From NCBI GenBank assembly GCA_963598415.1, contig CAVBUH010000007.1, positions 1 through 64,000 of the forward strand: a DNA stretch of 64,000 nucleotides. The letters are read 5' to 3'. Shown here one piece after another: positions 52,925-60,620 of the stretch (position 1 is the first letter of the stretch; each line of letters begins with the position of its first letter). A program made the translations under genes and the position numbers. The DNA is from Colimorpha_A sp900556615 (GTDB taxonomy: Bacteria > Bacillota > Clostridia > Oscillospirales > CAG-272). The notes beneath the pieces are model-generated. The model made no database searches, was not told the origin of the DNA, and saw nothing but the letters and a program-made list of their open reading frames with translations.

Positions 52925-53632
52925 TCATATCACCCTGCTCAAATTATGCTCATGCTCATATTGTGATATTAAAGCATCATAATTTACAAATTCGACCAAA
53001 TCTTTTATAGGTTTATAAATAGATGAAAGAATAATCTCCTCAAATTGACATTTACGTTCCTTGGCTGCAACTATATAAAATTTTGCTCTAAAGTCCTGTA
53101 ACTCATAGAATTTGTTTAACGAATTTTTAATATCTGTTGAGTGCTCTACCTCGTAAAAAGCACACGGCATATTTCTTTCATTAAACCATATTGTATCAAC
53201 CGTTTTAGCCTTTCGTAATATTTCAGGATATGTAAAATCATATATCTTATCTATTGTTGTAATTTTAGATAATTTTGTTTCTAAAAACATCTTATTTTTA
53301 TCCTGCGGCGGAACATATGTTTTGTGTTGCCTAAGATTACCTATCTCAACAATTATTCCTTGATAATACGAATGTGTAAATTCTTCTATACTTTTTTCGT
53401 TTTTTTCTGTTATTCTAAATTTTTTTAACACGTCATTTTCGTATTTTTTTAATGCCCATAAGCCAGGCTGAACTTTAAAGAATTCATCATTTGTTTGAAC
53501 AATACGTCTTATAGAGGCGAATGGCGTTTTTGTGCCCCAAGTGTTAAAATCAACTAACTGATTTAATTGTTGAAATGTTGCATAGCCTCCGTTTTTCACC
53601 ATTGCATTTATAACATAGTCTTTCTGTTTCAT
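52925..53632 (-). CDS. Putative restriction endonuclease with winged-helix N-terminus
   Basis: 235 residues from MKQKDYVINAMVKNGGYATF (AAAGGA about 12 bases before). The N-terminal about 70 residues resemble a winged helix of restriction-enzyme type (ATFQQLNQLVDF, WGTKTPFASIRRIVQ). The C-terminal half has TVDTIWFNERNMPCAFYEVEHSTDI, which fits a PD-(D/E)XK nuclease core (D...ExE), and FRAKFYIVAAKER. It lies next to a Dam-like methylase, as partner nuclease. Assignment is by motif and context. A frame extending to 53896 overlaps the methylase and is not used. Confidence 0.6.
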   Translation of the reverse strand: MKQKDYVINAMVKNGGYATFQQLNQLVDFNTWGTKTPFASIRRIVQTNDEFFKVQPGLWALKKYENDVLKKFRITEKNEKSIEEFTHSYYQGIIVEIGNLRQHKTYVPPQDKNKMFLETKLSKITTIDKIYDFTYPEILRKAKTVDTIWFNERNMPCAFYEVEHSTDIKNSLNKFYELQDFRAKFYIVAAKERKCQFEEIILSSIYKPIKDLVEFVNYDALISQYEHEHNLSRVI

Positions 53633-54458
53633 AACGAGTATACGTCCTTTTGTATTTTTTTCTTTCAATAACCTTTGCGCCTTTTCTTTGCATATCATCA
53701 ACAAATCTTGCAAGCTCAATTTGTTCTTTATCGTTAAACAAATTCTCTGTATATGTCGTAAAACTTGCTGTATCGGTAATAGGTCTATAATGTGGGGGAT
53801 CAAAATAAACGAAAGTATTTTCATCAATAAAGTCAGCCGATTCTCTGTAATCTCTGCATACGATTGTAACAATCTGCAATTTTTCTGATACTGCACGAAG
53901 ATTGCTCTTATCGCAAATCATAGGATTTTTGTATGTGCCCATAGGGACATTAAACAAACCTTTTTTATTAACTCTGAACAAACTGTTGAAGCAAGTCTTA
54001 TTAAGGAAAATTATCAATGTTGCTTTTTCAATATTAATATTCTCATTGCTATTGACTTTCAAATCATTAAAACACTCACGCTTTTCCATATAGTATGCTT
54101 TACGAGCATCCGTATCTAACGGAATAAAATCGTTTTGCATTGTATAAAGCATATCGACTAAAGCATTTATATCATTACGAATAATGCGATAGGTATTTAT
54201 AAGCTCGGCATTTATGTCGCTGATATAAACTTCTTCCAAATCACATTTACTGAGTATATCAAACAAAACTGCTCCATCACCAACAAATGGCTCAGCATAT
54301 TTTGTAATTCGCTCATCCGCAAATGAATAATAGCGTTCAGTTTCTTTGAGGAGTTGACTCTTGCCGCCTGCCCACTTCAAGAAAGGTTTAACTGTTTTTC
54401 CTTCGCTTTTATTGTTCTTGCATCTATCGGTTTTTCTGCCGAAGTAGGTATAATCCAC
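53633..54458 (-). pseudogene. DNA adenine methylase (Dam family), probably inactive
   Basis: The first about 260 codons are a D12-class adenine methylase: VKPFLKWAGGKSQLL (AdoMet motif), EPFVGDGAVLF, YISDINAELINTYRIIRND, NKTCFNSLFRVNKKGLFNVP and TASFTTYTENLFNDKEQIEL. The catalytic DPPY motif reads DPPHY, with an extra His codon. After KGAKVI the family's C-terminal about 50 residues (SNSDP onward) are missing, and the frame runs into the start of the next gene. Both changes suggest loss of function. The full open frame reaches 53550. Confidence 0.7.
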
Positions 54459-54570
54459 ATATTACCTATCATAGTTGCTTCCTCAATTCTTTTTTCAGAA
54501 CATAAAACAGCTACTCTCCTTTGAGAAATGCCCCATTTATCAGCGCTTCTCTTGCAGATATAAATTCCAT
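54377..54570 (-). pseudogene. Frameshifted helix-turn-helix protein next to the methylase
   Basis: ATG at 54570 with GGGAG upstream reads MEFISAREAL, then a one-base loss near 54545 shifts the frame. The following frame reads ADKWGISQRRVAVLCSEKRI and MIGNMWIIPTSAEKPID, the signature of small excisionase-like DNA-binding proteins that often precede Dam-type genes. The intact form would be about 65 residues. Confidence 0.65.
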
Positions 54571-54665
54571 AATAATCTCCCGAATCACTATGTTTGTACT
54601 TGTAAATATTATATTCTAAAGCTCGAACAATAGCAATACCGTTTTCAAAAATGAATGGAAACTTT

Positions 54666-54845
54666 TTAAGGCAACACCGCACAATTACCGGCTAACGCCT
54701 TGACAGCACAGCTGCTTGCATATTTTCCGACATTCGTCACAAAAAATAACGCAATAGGAGCCGCTATTGCTTGTATTTTTTGTTTAGAATCCCGAAAAAT
54801 CTGACGGCGCATCTGTACTGTCATAATTGTGCGGTATTGCCTTAA
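54666..54845 (-). repeat. R1 palindromic repeat, copy 19
   Basis: TTAAGGCAACACCGCACAAT at the left, AATTGTGCGGTATTGCCTTAA-type right end. The interior CGACATTCGTCACAAAAAAT resembles R2, again linking the two families. This is the only R1 copy in the right-hand accessory zone. Confidence 0.85.
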
Positions 54846-54898
54846 TTTCTTCTTTAAAGCAATATTGGCGGCAGAGATTTCTCCCTGCCGTCATAGCT

Positions 54899-55040
54899 TT
54901 ACACCGTATAAATCATTTCCGCATTTACAATTTCTGTTGCACGATTACGGATATTGTTCATTCTTTGTATCCACGCCATTTGGTCGATTGCTTTTAAAAC
55001 TTTGCTATCATTTCGTTGCCAAAATGTTGCTACTATCAAA
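54899..55040 (-). pseudogene. TnpV transposon protein remnant
   Basis: The C-terminal end reads IDQMAWIQRMNNIRNRATEI and VNAEMIYTV, which is the end of TnpV, a small protein of clostridial Tn4451-like and related transposons (usually about 110-120 residues). The N-terminal part is missing or scrambled. It marks a decayed mobile element. Confidence 0.6.
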
Positions 55041-55060
55041 ATTTGAATTATGTTCAACGC

Positions 55061-55096
55061 AAAAAGTGGCTTGAAACCAAGCGATTTCAAGCCACT
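55061..55096 (-). terminator. Hairpin with minus-strand T-run
   Basis: AGTGGCTTGAAA (55065-55076) pairs perfectly with 55085-55096. TTTTT follows on the minus strand. It may close a lost minus-strand gene, or be one arm of an attachment site. Confidence 0.6.
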
Positions 55097-55111
55097 CAAA
55101 TGCTATAGTTA

Positions 55112-55123
55112 TTATTCCCACTC
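55112..55123 (-). other. Possible remnant of an attachment site (guaA-end-like)
   Basis: On the minus strand GAGTGGGAATAA encodes Glu-Trp-Glu-stop, the typical end of guaA, a frequent target of integrative elements. The rest of guaA is not present. No second copy was found in the window, so this is a guess. Confidence 0.25.
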
Positions 55124-55340
55124 GCTCCTGAAAAATAAATCTTAAACAGATTTGCTTATGGGATTTAGCTCAAGGTCTTAGGATTATTTCCATTATTCAG
55201 ACAGCAGGGGCTATCTGATTTTTTGTTGCCATACTGTTGCCAAGGTTGAGATTGTAACAGAGGCAAAATCCTTTAGATTATTTATATTATATCAGATATT
55301 GCGGCGATTTTCAATACTTCGAGCAAAATTGATATGATCA

Positions 55341-55376
55341 GAGGCTCCCTCCGGAACGGTGGGAGCCTCCTTTTTT
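55341..55376 (+). terminator. Orphan plus-strand terminator
   Basis: GAGGCTCCC (55341-55349) pairs with 55361-55369 and CTTTTTT follows. No plus-strand gene lies upstream. It may be left from a deleted gene or belong to a small RNA. Confidence 0.65.
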
Positions 55377-55453
55377 AAATTGAAAATTGTGCAACAGCTG
55401 TCTGCACAATTTCCGCAGGGATCTGCAATCAGTTCGACAAATTGGAATTTGTA

Positions 55454-55786
55454 TTACTCTCCCACAGATGCACCATTAGCATCTTTGAGACCACACATCG
55501 CAACTACACCATTATTTTTATAATTCACAATCAGAGTTACATTGCCAATTTGCCAACTGTCTGTACCATCTTCGCTGGAATTAGGCTCACCCCATACTTC
55601 TCTTAGCTGGTTGATTTTATATCCAGGCAAAAGGCTATTAACATCAGATTCACTCATTTCTGCGATTGTTGTTAGAGCAGGAAGATTGTCGTTGCTTTTG
55701 CGATTGTAATACCCAAAGAACCATGCTGCTACACCTACCGCAACAATCAAGATTATTGCCAACACAATTGATAACTTCTTCTTCAT
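55454..55786 (-). CDS. Membrane-anchored small protein with a BamE/SmpA-like domain
   Basis: 110 residues. An N-terminal helix (LSIVLAIILIVAVGVAAWFFG, about 4-24) is followed by an outside domain: SLLPGYKINQLREVWGEPNSSEDGTDSWQIGNVTLIVNYKNNG, with the G-x-P turn of BamE/SmpA-like folds that test a short protein. The role is unknown. AGGAGTG precedes the ATG. It is in a run of small membrane proteins on the minus strand that share a leader sequence (see findings). Confidence 0.6.
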   Translation of the reverse strand: MKKKLSIVLAIILIVAVGVAAWFFGYYNRKSNDNLPALTTIAEMSESDVNSLLPGYKINQLREVWGEPNSSEDGTDSWQIGNVTLIVNYKNNGVVAMCGLKDANGASVGE

Positions 55787-55819
55787 AAAATCACACTCCT
55801 TCGTTAAATTGGAATTGGT

Positions 55820-55996
55820 TTACTTGTTCTTTTTCCATTTCACAATGTCCTTAATCAACAAAGCGATTGTACCACATACTGCCACAATAGAGGCTATGTA
55901 TGCAATCTCTCTTTGCATTGAGAAATTGTAAATGAATACGGCGATTGCCGCTATCACAAGTAAGATTTCAATAACAATTTTATGTTTCAACTTCAT
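55820..55996 (-). CDS. Small two-helix membrane protein
   Basis: 58 residues, start MKLKHKIVIEILLVIAAIAV. Two hydrophobic helices (about 7-22 and 31-48) flank a short polar loop with NFSMQREIAY; the end KWKKNK is basic. Ribosome site AAAGGCGGTG precedes the ATG. The upstream sequence (CCAATTTGACAAAGGCGGTG) is shared with its neighbours. Not recognised. Confidence 0.6.
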   Translation of the reverse strand: MKLKHKIVIEILLVIAAIAVFIYNFSMQREIAYIASIVAVCGTIALLIKDIVKWKKNK

Positions 55997-56024
55997 ACAA
56001 TCACCGCCTTTGTCAAATTGGAAA

Positions 56025-56195
56025 TTACAAAATGCCTGTTATTGAAATAATTGCACAGGCACAAGCAAAGATACCCACACACAGAGAAGCGATTGCCCAT
56101 CTTGTTTTCTTCTGCTTGTAGTATTTTCTTGCATTACACAACTCTTCTACACCGAAAGCTAATGCTACCAATTGAAGTATTCTAATCATATCCAT
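56025..56195 (-). CDS. Small two-helix membrane protein
   Basis: 56 residues, start MDMIRILQLVALAFGVEELC at ATG 56195, eight bases after AAAGGAG. Helices at about 4-16 and 33-55, with a basic loop NARKYYKQKKTRW between. The frame could extend to 56222 without a ribosome site. Same leader as the adjacent genes. Not recognised. Confidence 0.58.
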   Translation of the reverse strand: MDMIRILQLVALAFGVEELCNARKYYKQKKTRWAIASLCVGIFACACAIISITGIL

Positions 56196-56227
56196 ACAAT
56201 CACACTCCTTTGTCAAATTCAAGTTGT

Positions 56228-56650
56228 CTATCTGTCCTTTTTCTCAATTACATCATTCATACATAACAATGACATTATCAATGATACAACGAATAGAGAT
56301 ATAGGGGTTGCAGATACACTTTTCATAAAATAATCAACCAATGAAAACATTATCATAGATAGCACAGTATCTAATACGACAAACATTATCTTTGCTTCTA
56401 ACTCATTTATTTTCTTGAAATGTGAAAATAAGACTTTAGGAATTGCCTTTACAAATAGTTCGATAGGGAACGCAAGTATGCCAGATATTACAAAGAACAA
56501 AATAATGCTTCCCATCGACTGATATGTAAAGCCAAACAATTTCATCAACGCACCACCAAAGATTGCAACTACTGAAACAATGGCTACGATAATACCTACT
56601 ATAACAAGAAAACCCACCAATTTGCCGAGGATGGTTTTAATTTTTTCCAA
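56228..56650 (-). CDS. YrvL-like membrane protein
   Basis: 140 residues with four helices (about 10-34, 45-66, 85-105, 115-132) and the segment GFTYQSMGSIILFF...FPIELFVKAIPKVL, which resembles YrvL proteins of Bacillus that repress a sigma-like activator. TTG start with GGAGG about 11 bases before. The gene follows a sigma/anti-sigma pair, which supports a regulatory role. The family call rests on pattern memory and should be checked. Confidence 0.5.
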   Translation of the reverse strand: MEKIKTILGKLVGFLVIVGIIVAIVSVVAIFGGALMKLFGFTYQSMGSIILFFVISGILAFPIELFVKAIPKVLFSHFKKINELEAKIMFVVLDTVLSMIMFSLVDYFMKSVSATPISLFVVSLIMSLLCMNDVIEKKDR

Positions 56651-56693
56651 TGCTAATACTAACCTCCAAATTCAAGTTTGTCTAACTGTTTCA

Positions 56694-57314
56694 TCATTCC
56701 TTTTCTTTTACATTCTCGGCCATTCGGATAAATGTTTCTTGATCGAAATGTCCGGTGATAAAGAAAAGTGTATTTGTTTCATCTATCCATGTGATATGAT
56801 CGGTTTCATCCTCGCCCGGATAAATTGAAATTTCGCCGGGACAGCCGTTAATCTCTACCGAAATCGTTTCATTTCCCACACTATCAACAGAAAGATTAGA
56901 ACCGTCAGCAGCTCGATCATAAGAGAATCGAATAAGCGTGTCATGCTCGTCTGTGTAAATGATAATTTCGCCGTTTTCGTTCTCTATGGTTGTCACATAT
57001 ACGCATCCTTCCGGGAGCCAGCCAAGTTCATATTTCACCGGATCGCTAACAGTAACTCCGCCCTCGAAGAAATACACATATAAGTTTTCGTATTGCTCAC
57101 GCACCCAGCCAAAGAAAGCAGCTCTGGCTTCAACGCTGAATGTGAGAACTGCGCTGCCTGTCAGCAGAGTCACCAGAAAGAAACAAGCCACTCGTGATAG
57201 CCATTTATGGCGGACAGAAAACACTTTTTTCTTTTTGCACTGGTAGGCAATAGCTTCATTCACATATTTATCGTTGATCTCACCAAGAGCATGAGAGAAA
57301 GTCTTTGACGTCAT
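56694..57314 (-). CDS. Anti-sigma-like membrane protein with DUF4367 domain
   Basis: 206 residues. A short cytoplasmic N-terminus (about 1-38), one helix (SRVACFFLVTLLTGSAVLTF, about 40-60), then an outside DUF4367-type domain (WLPEGCVYVTTIENENGEIIIYTDEHDTLIRFSYDRA, ending ITWIDETNTLFFITGHFDQETFIRMAENV). Its ATG overlaps the stop of the sigma gene by four bases. This is the usual pairing of an ECF sigma factor with a membrane regulator that senses the envelope. ATG 57314 is preferred over a longer frame. Confidence 0.8.
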   Translation of the reverse strand: MTSKTFSHALGEINDKYVNEAIAYQCKKKKVFSVRHKWLSRVACFFLVTLLTGSAVLTFSVEARAAFFGWVREQYENLYVYFFEGGVTVSDPVKYELGWLPEGCVYVTTIENENGEIIIYTDEHDTLIRFSYDRAADGSNLSVDSVGNETISVEINGCPGEISIYPGEDETDHITWIDETNTLFFITGHFDQETFIRMAENVKEKE

Positions 57315-57868
57315 ACTAAGACACCTCTTTCCAAAAGATATTCCCGCATTTGTTTCCGTGTACGGGTAAGCCGGACGGATATATTCTTTTCCGTAAGACC
57401 TACACGCTGTGCTATATCTGAATATGTATCGGAGAACCAATAGCGTCGCAGGAAGATCACTCGGTTTTCCACGGACAGAGTATCGAGGAAGCCTTCAATG
57501 ATATGTGCCAATTCTTTTCCGGCAAGTTCATCCTCCACAGTATTAGGTGACGTCAGGCAATTTTCTAATTCTTCCATAGCTATATCGTAGGTGCTGTTTC
57601 GCTTGATGGCTGTATTTAGCTCATAGCGTTTGAGAGAAATATTCCGCACGATCTTACACAGGAAAGTTAGCAAGGGGTTAGGCCTCGCCGGAGGGATTGC
57701 ATTCCACGCGCCAAGATAGGCGTCGTTCACACATTCTTCTGCGTCTAAATCGTTATGCAGAATGTTGTAGGAAATGTTATGGCAAGTCCGACCGAATTTT
57801 ATATCCACTTCTTTGAGCGCCTGCTCGGATCGTTCAAAGAACAATTCTATGATTTTTTCATCTTCCAT
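57311..57868 (-). CDS. ECF-type RNA polymerase sigma factor
   Basis: 185 residues. Region 2 (FGRTCHNISYNILHNDLDAEECVNDAYLGAWNAIPP) and region 4 (LSVENRVIFLRRYWFSDTYSDIAQRVGLTEKNISVRLTRTRKQMREYL) are complete, joined by a short linker. It would drive a small regulon on an envelope or stress signal, held by the DUF4367 protein. The ATG at 57868 or the TTG at 57871 may be used; GGAGG lies 9-12 bases upstream. The genes downstream are probably in its operon. Confidence 0.9.
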   Translation of the reverse strand: MEDEKIIELFFERSEQALKEVDIKFGRTCHNISYNILHNDLDAEECVNDAYLGAWNAIPPARPNPLLTFLCKIVRNISLKRYELNTAIKRNSTYDIAMEELENCLTSPNTVEDELAGKELAHIIEGFLDTLSVENRVIFLRRYWFSDTYSDIAQRVGLTEKNISVRLTRTRKQMREYLLERGVLV

Positions 57869-58003
57869 CAAGTAGCACCGCCTCCTTTCACCTATATACT
57901 ACGGTTTTGTTCCGAAAAACTACATGGAGAGAGAAAATTTTTGAAAAAAGTTTTTGTAGTAATATTATACCATGCCTTTTTGATTTTTTCGTGAACAAAA
58001 TTA

Positions 58004-58031
58004 CCGCCCGCAGGATTTCTCCCACGGGCGG
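58004..58031 (-). terminator. Terminator at the end of the mobilization operon
   Basis: CCGCCCG pairs with CGGGCGG around a 14-base interior, followed on the minus strand by TAATTTTGTT. It lies 8 bases beyond the stop of the DUF6061 gene. Confidence 0.65.
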
Positions 58032-58038
58032 CGTGTGG

Positions 58039-58284
58039 TCAGCTATCCAATGGCTTGTATTCGGTTACGGTTTTCAGATAGGTTTCGGGATCGCCGTTCA
58101 GTATCAGCTCAGCATACGCTACTGGGTCATTATAGATCAGATAGTCCAGCTCTGACCGCTGATACATATTGTCGGCAATCTCGTTCTCCACAGCGATTGT
58201 ATCAATCGCAATCATGGTGCCGTTATCAAATTTCAGCTCTACGCAGGCTGTATCCATGTTGAACGCACAGGACAGAATTTTCAT
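58039..58284 (-). CDS. DUF6061 family protein of clostridial mobile elements
   Basis: 81 residues, MKILSCAFNMDTACVELKFD...MIAIDTIAVENEIADNMYQRSEL and so on to VTEYKPLDS. This conserved small acidic protein is found beside mobilization genes in Clostridia. Function unknown. AAGGAGG lies eight bases before the ATG at 58284. Its start touches the stop of the next gene upstream, so they are coupled. Confidence 0.8.
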   Translation of the reverse strand: MKILSCAFNMDTACVELKFDNGTMIAIDTIAVENEIADNMYQRSELDYLIYNDPVAYAELILNGDPETYLKTVTEYKPLDS

Positions 58285-58580
58285 CACTCTTGCCTCCTTA
58301 ATCTTTCGGTATTTTTCTTCGCCAGTTCGCTTGCAGCCTTGCGGCGTTGCTCGTCATAGGGTGCGGTCAGCTTGAAGCCGAAACGTCCCTTGCTGACTTC
58401 AAAGGTCAGACAGCCGTTTCCGTCATCGTCGACCAATCGGCACTCAGAGGGATATTTCCCGGCGTACTCGGTGAGCCTGTTTTTGAGTGCGGTATTGTAG
58501 GTACAGACCTCAATCATGCTGTCTGCTTCATTAAAATAGATGTTGGTTGCTTTCTGTTTCTTGGAAAGACCTGTTCTCAT
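58284..58580 (-). CDS. Conserved small protein of mobilizable elements
   Basis: 98 residues, basic start MRTGLSKKQKATNIYFNEAD, then IEVCTYNTALKNRLTEYAGKYPSECRLVDDDGNGCLTFEVSKGRFGFKLTAPY. Such proteins travel with DUF6061 and MobV genes; databases sometimes call them chaperone-like, without evidence. Preceded by AGGAGG. No enzyme motif is seen. Confidence 0.75.
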   Translation of the reverse strand: MRTGLSKKQKATNIYFNEADSMIEVCTYNTALKNRLTEYAGKYPSECRLVDDDGNGCLTFEVSKGRFGFKLTAPYDEQRRKAASELAKKNTERLRRQE

Positions 58581-58726
58581 AAAACCTCCTGTTTTTTACG
58601 AATTTTTCTCAGCTCATCACCTGTAAAAGTGGGATGATTTTTGGATGGAGAGCGCCCAAATGATGCGCTGTACGATTTGAACGCTCCCATTGGATAATTC
58701 TTGACTTTTCCAGCTCTACACGGGAA

Positions 58727-59866
58727 TCAACGTGCATCGTCTCTGTTGCGGTTTTTGCCACGGCTTCCACTAAAGAAATGCCACAGATTATTGCGGGAAA
58801 TAACATCCTCATAGGTGCGAAGTCTGCTACGGAGACGGTCATTTTCCTTCTCCAGATCCGCTGTGCGGAGCTGACCACGGACGGACTTGTACTGTGCCAA
58901 TTCATCCTTAACTGCAGCAAGCTCTGTTACCAGCGATTCTATTTTTGCTTTTAGGTCGGCAATGGTTTTCTTTGCATCCTTCAGGAGCTTTTTCAGCTTA
59001 CCCTCTTGCTTTTCCTGCACTACAAACTTCTGTGCTGCTGTCACCAGCGTCTGATAGTCCTCACGCTCCACAGCCACCTTAGAGGTCAGCGGCAGGGGCT
59101 TTGCTTCAATCTGCTCCACAGCCTGAACGGAAACCTGCTTCTGCTGGACACGTTCAAGGGTCTGTTCCAGTTCCGCAATTTCCTCTTTTCTTTTCTCTCG
59201 CTTAAATTCCAGAACGCTGAGATGTTCCTTGTGTTCTCCTTTCTGCTCCCACTCGATGCCATGCTCCAACATAATCGCTGCGAGTGATTCTTTCTCTTTC
59301 TGTACCCACAAATCACGCTCCGTCAGGGATCGTCCTTCTCCGGTGATGCCTTGATCAGCAAGCGCCTGTTTCAACGAAACACGGGTAGATAGTCCTCGCT
59401 TGCTCCCTGTGGTAAACGGGATGAAGTCGATGTGAAGATGGGGCGTAGCTTCATCCATGTGGAGGTGGGCAGAGTACACATGAAGCTGGGGATTGCGTTC
59501 CAGAAAGCTGCGGTAGAACTTGTCCAGGATAGTCTTTGCAAGCTCTGCGTTCTCTCCTGCGGCTCCCATATCGTCCTTGTTGCCCACTTGAAAAATCACT
59601 TCATAGAAAGTTTTTTCCTGTTTGCCGTCACGGATTTTTTCGTAGTAATTTTCGATACAGCGATCCTTGCGTTTTTGCTTTGCGTTAAATTCAGCGAGAA
59701 CAGCATCGAACAGTTGATGGTATGCTTCCTCGATGGGAGTATAGCAGTATTCGATATTCAGATGAGTGCGAGTCGGGTCAACATTTTCTGCAAGGTAGGT
59801 GCGGCGGTTGTGAGCAACAACACCGTCACCGGACATTGCGCTGATTGTTCGTTTTATAGGCGTCAC
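58727..59866 (-). CDS. MobV/Pre-type relaxase (plasmid mobilization)
   Basis: 379 residues. Nicks oriT and leads the strand during conjugation. The N-terminal relaxase has HNRRTYLAENVDPTRTHLN and the metal motif HLHMDEATPHLHIDFIP (about 133-149). A long charged coiled coil (about 210-350) forms the C-terminal half. The frame opens with GTG at 59866, immediately after AGGAG, which is too close; the true start may be a few codons away. It lies next to a presumed oriT region (59867-60261). The end GSRGKNRNRDDAR is short. Confidence 0.9.
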   Translation of the reverse strand: MTPIKRTISAMSGDGVVAHNRRTYLAENVDPTRTHLNIEYCYTPIEEAYHQLFDAVLAEFNAKQKRKDRCIENYYEKIRDGKQEKTFYEVIFQVGNKDDMGAAGENAELAKTILDKFYRSFLERNPQLHVYSAHLHMDEATPHLHIDFIPFTTGSKRGLSTRVSLKQALADQGITGEGRSLTERDLWVQKEKESLAAIMLEHGIEWEQKGEHKEHLSVLEFKREKRKEEIAELEQTLERVQQKQVSVQAVEQIEAKPLPLTSKVAVEREDYQTLVTAAQKFVVQEKQEGKLKKLLKDAKKTIADLKAKIESLVTELAAVKDELAQYKSVRGQLRTADLEKENDRLRSRLRTYEDVISRNNLWHFFSGSRGKNRNRDDAR

Positions 59867-60261
59867 CTCCTAAAATGCGGTTGTTTGATTGATATTCCTT
59901 TCGCCGCCGCAGCGGCGGTTTTGTTACTTTTGCCAAAAGTAACGCAAAAGCACTTTTGACAGCAGAGCCATCAAAAGAGCATTGCGCTCTCCGAGGGGGT
60001 ATGCGGCTTCTGCGGAAGCCTCTGCCGTCTTTTTCGGTTTGTAGGTAGTACCCACATCCTCAAAATACGGCGTGACCGACAGCCTTTCCGCAACCGAATT
60101 TGCTTCAATGCCGCCGCCCACAGGCAGAGAAGATTTTGAAAATCCTCTCTGCCATCCATCTCTAAATCTTCGGATTTTTCGATGGGGACGGGAGCTGCGA
60201 GGGGCTGTGTCAGCCAATGCTTTGCCTTGTCTGCCATTCACAGGAGCGTGGCACGCTCCTG
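59867..60261. other. Non-coding region with inverted repeats, candidate oriT
   Basis: Between the relaxase gene and the small protein gene upstream lie GTTACTTTTGCCAAAAGTAAC (59925-59945, 10-bp arms, near-perfect) and the 21-base palindrome 60241-60261 (CAGGAGCGTG and its complement). Long overlapping frames exist on both strands but have no ribosome sites. The place upstream of a MobV gene is where oriT is usually found. Confidence 0.45.
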
Positions 60262-60516
60262 TCATAGCTCCCAAGGAGAAGTAGTCCAGCGATAGCTCTG
60301 TGGCACTCCACGACGGTCAAGATATTCCTGCCTTGCCTGTTCCCGCTGTTCCTCGGTGGGGGCTGTTTTGTATTGAGAGTAGAGCTGTCTGTTGAGCATG
60401 GCGTCCAGCTTTTGCTCCAAGCCTTGCCGGATTTCTTCGTCGAAGTCATCCTCGCCGTTCAGATGGTAAAGCACCAGATCGACGAACAGCTCATAGGGTA
60501 TCTGTACGTTTTTCAT
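60262..60516 (-). CDS. Conserved small protein of mobilizable elements
   Basis: 84 residues, MKNVQIPYELFVDLVLYHLN at the start, then NGEDDFDEEIRQGLEQKLDAMLNRQLYSQYKTAPTEEQREQARQEYLDRRGVPQSYRW. Acidic and helical, of unknown role; related genes sit between RepA-like and MobV genes in Clostridia. ATG 60516 has AAAGGAAAC upstream. Confidence 0.75.
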   Translation of the reverse strand: MKNVQIPYELFVDLVLYHLNGEDDFDEEIRQGLEQKLDAMLNRQLYSQYKTAPTEEQREQARQEYLDRRGVPQSYRWTTSPWEL

Positions 60517-60544
60517 TCGCTTCGTTTCCTTTCGCTTCCGCAAC

Positions 60545-60615
60545 GATAGCGACGATTGCGACGGTGTTTTTGGTGGTATCGTATTAACCGTTGCGACCGT
60601 CGCAACCGTCGCACT
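60545..60615. repeat. Short GCGAC/GTCGC repeat block before the RepA-like gene end
   Basis: GCGACGATTGCGACGG on one side and GTTGCGACCGTCGCAACCGT on the other give several overlapping short direct and inverted repeats. This could be a replication or nicking control site. Function not known. Confidence 0.45.
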
Positions 60616-60620
60616 TCGGT

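Noticed and set aside
3877..54845. The many repeat copies as a CRISPR array
   Set aside because: The copies are ~180 bp, dispersed over 50 kb, inverted relative to each other and without regular spacers or cas genes.
59924..60274. 116-codon minus-strand frame before the relaxase gene
   Set aside because: No ribosome site, overlaps other long frames on both strands and covers palindromes; non-coding DNA upstream of mob is more likely.
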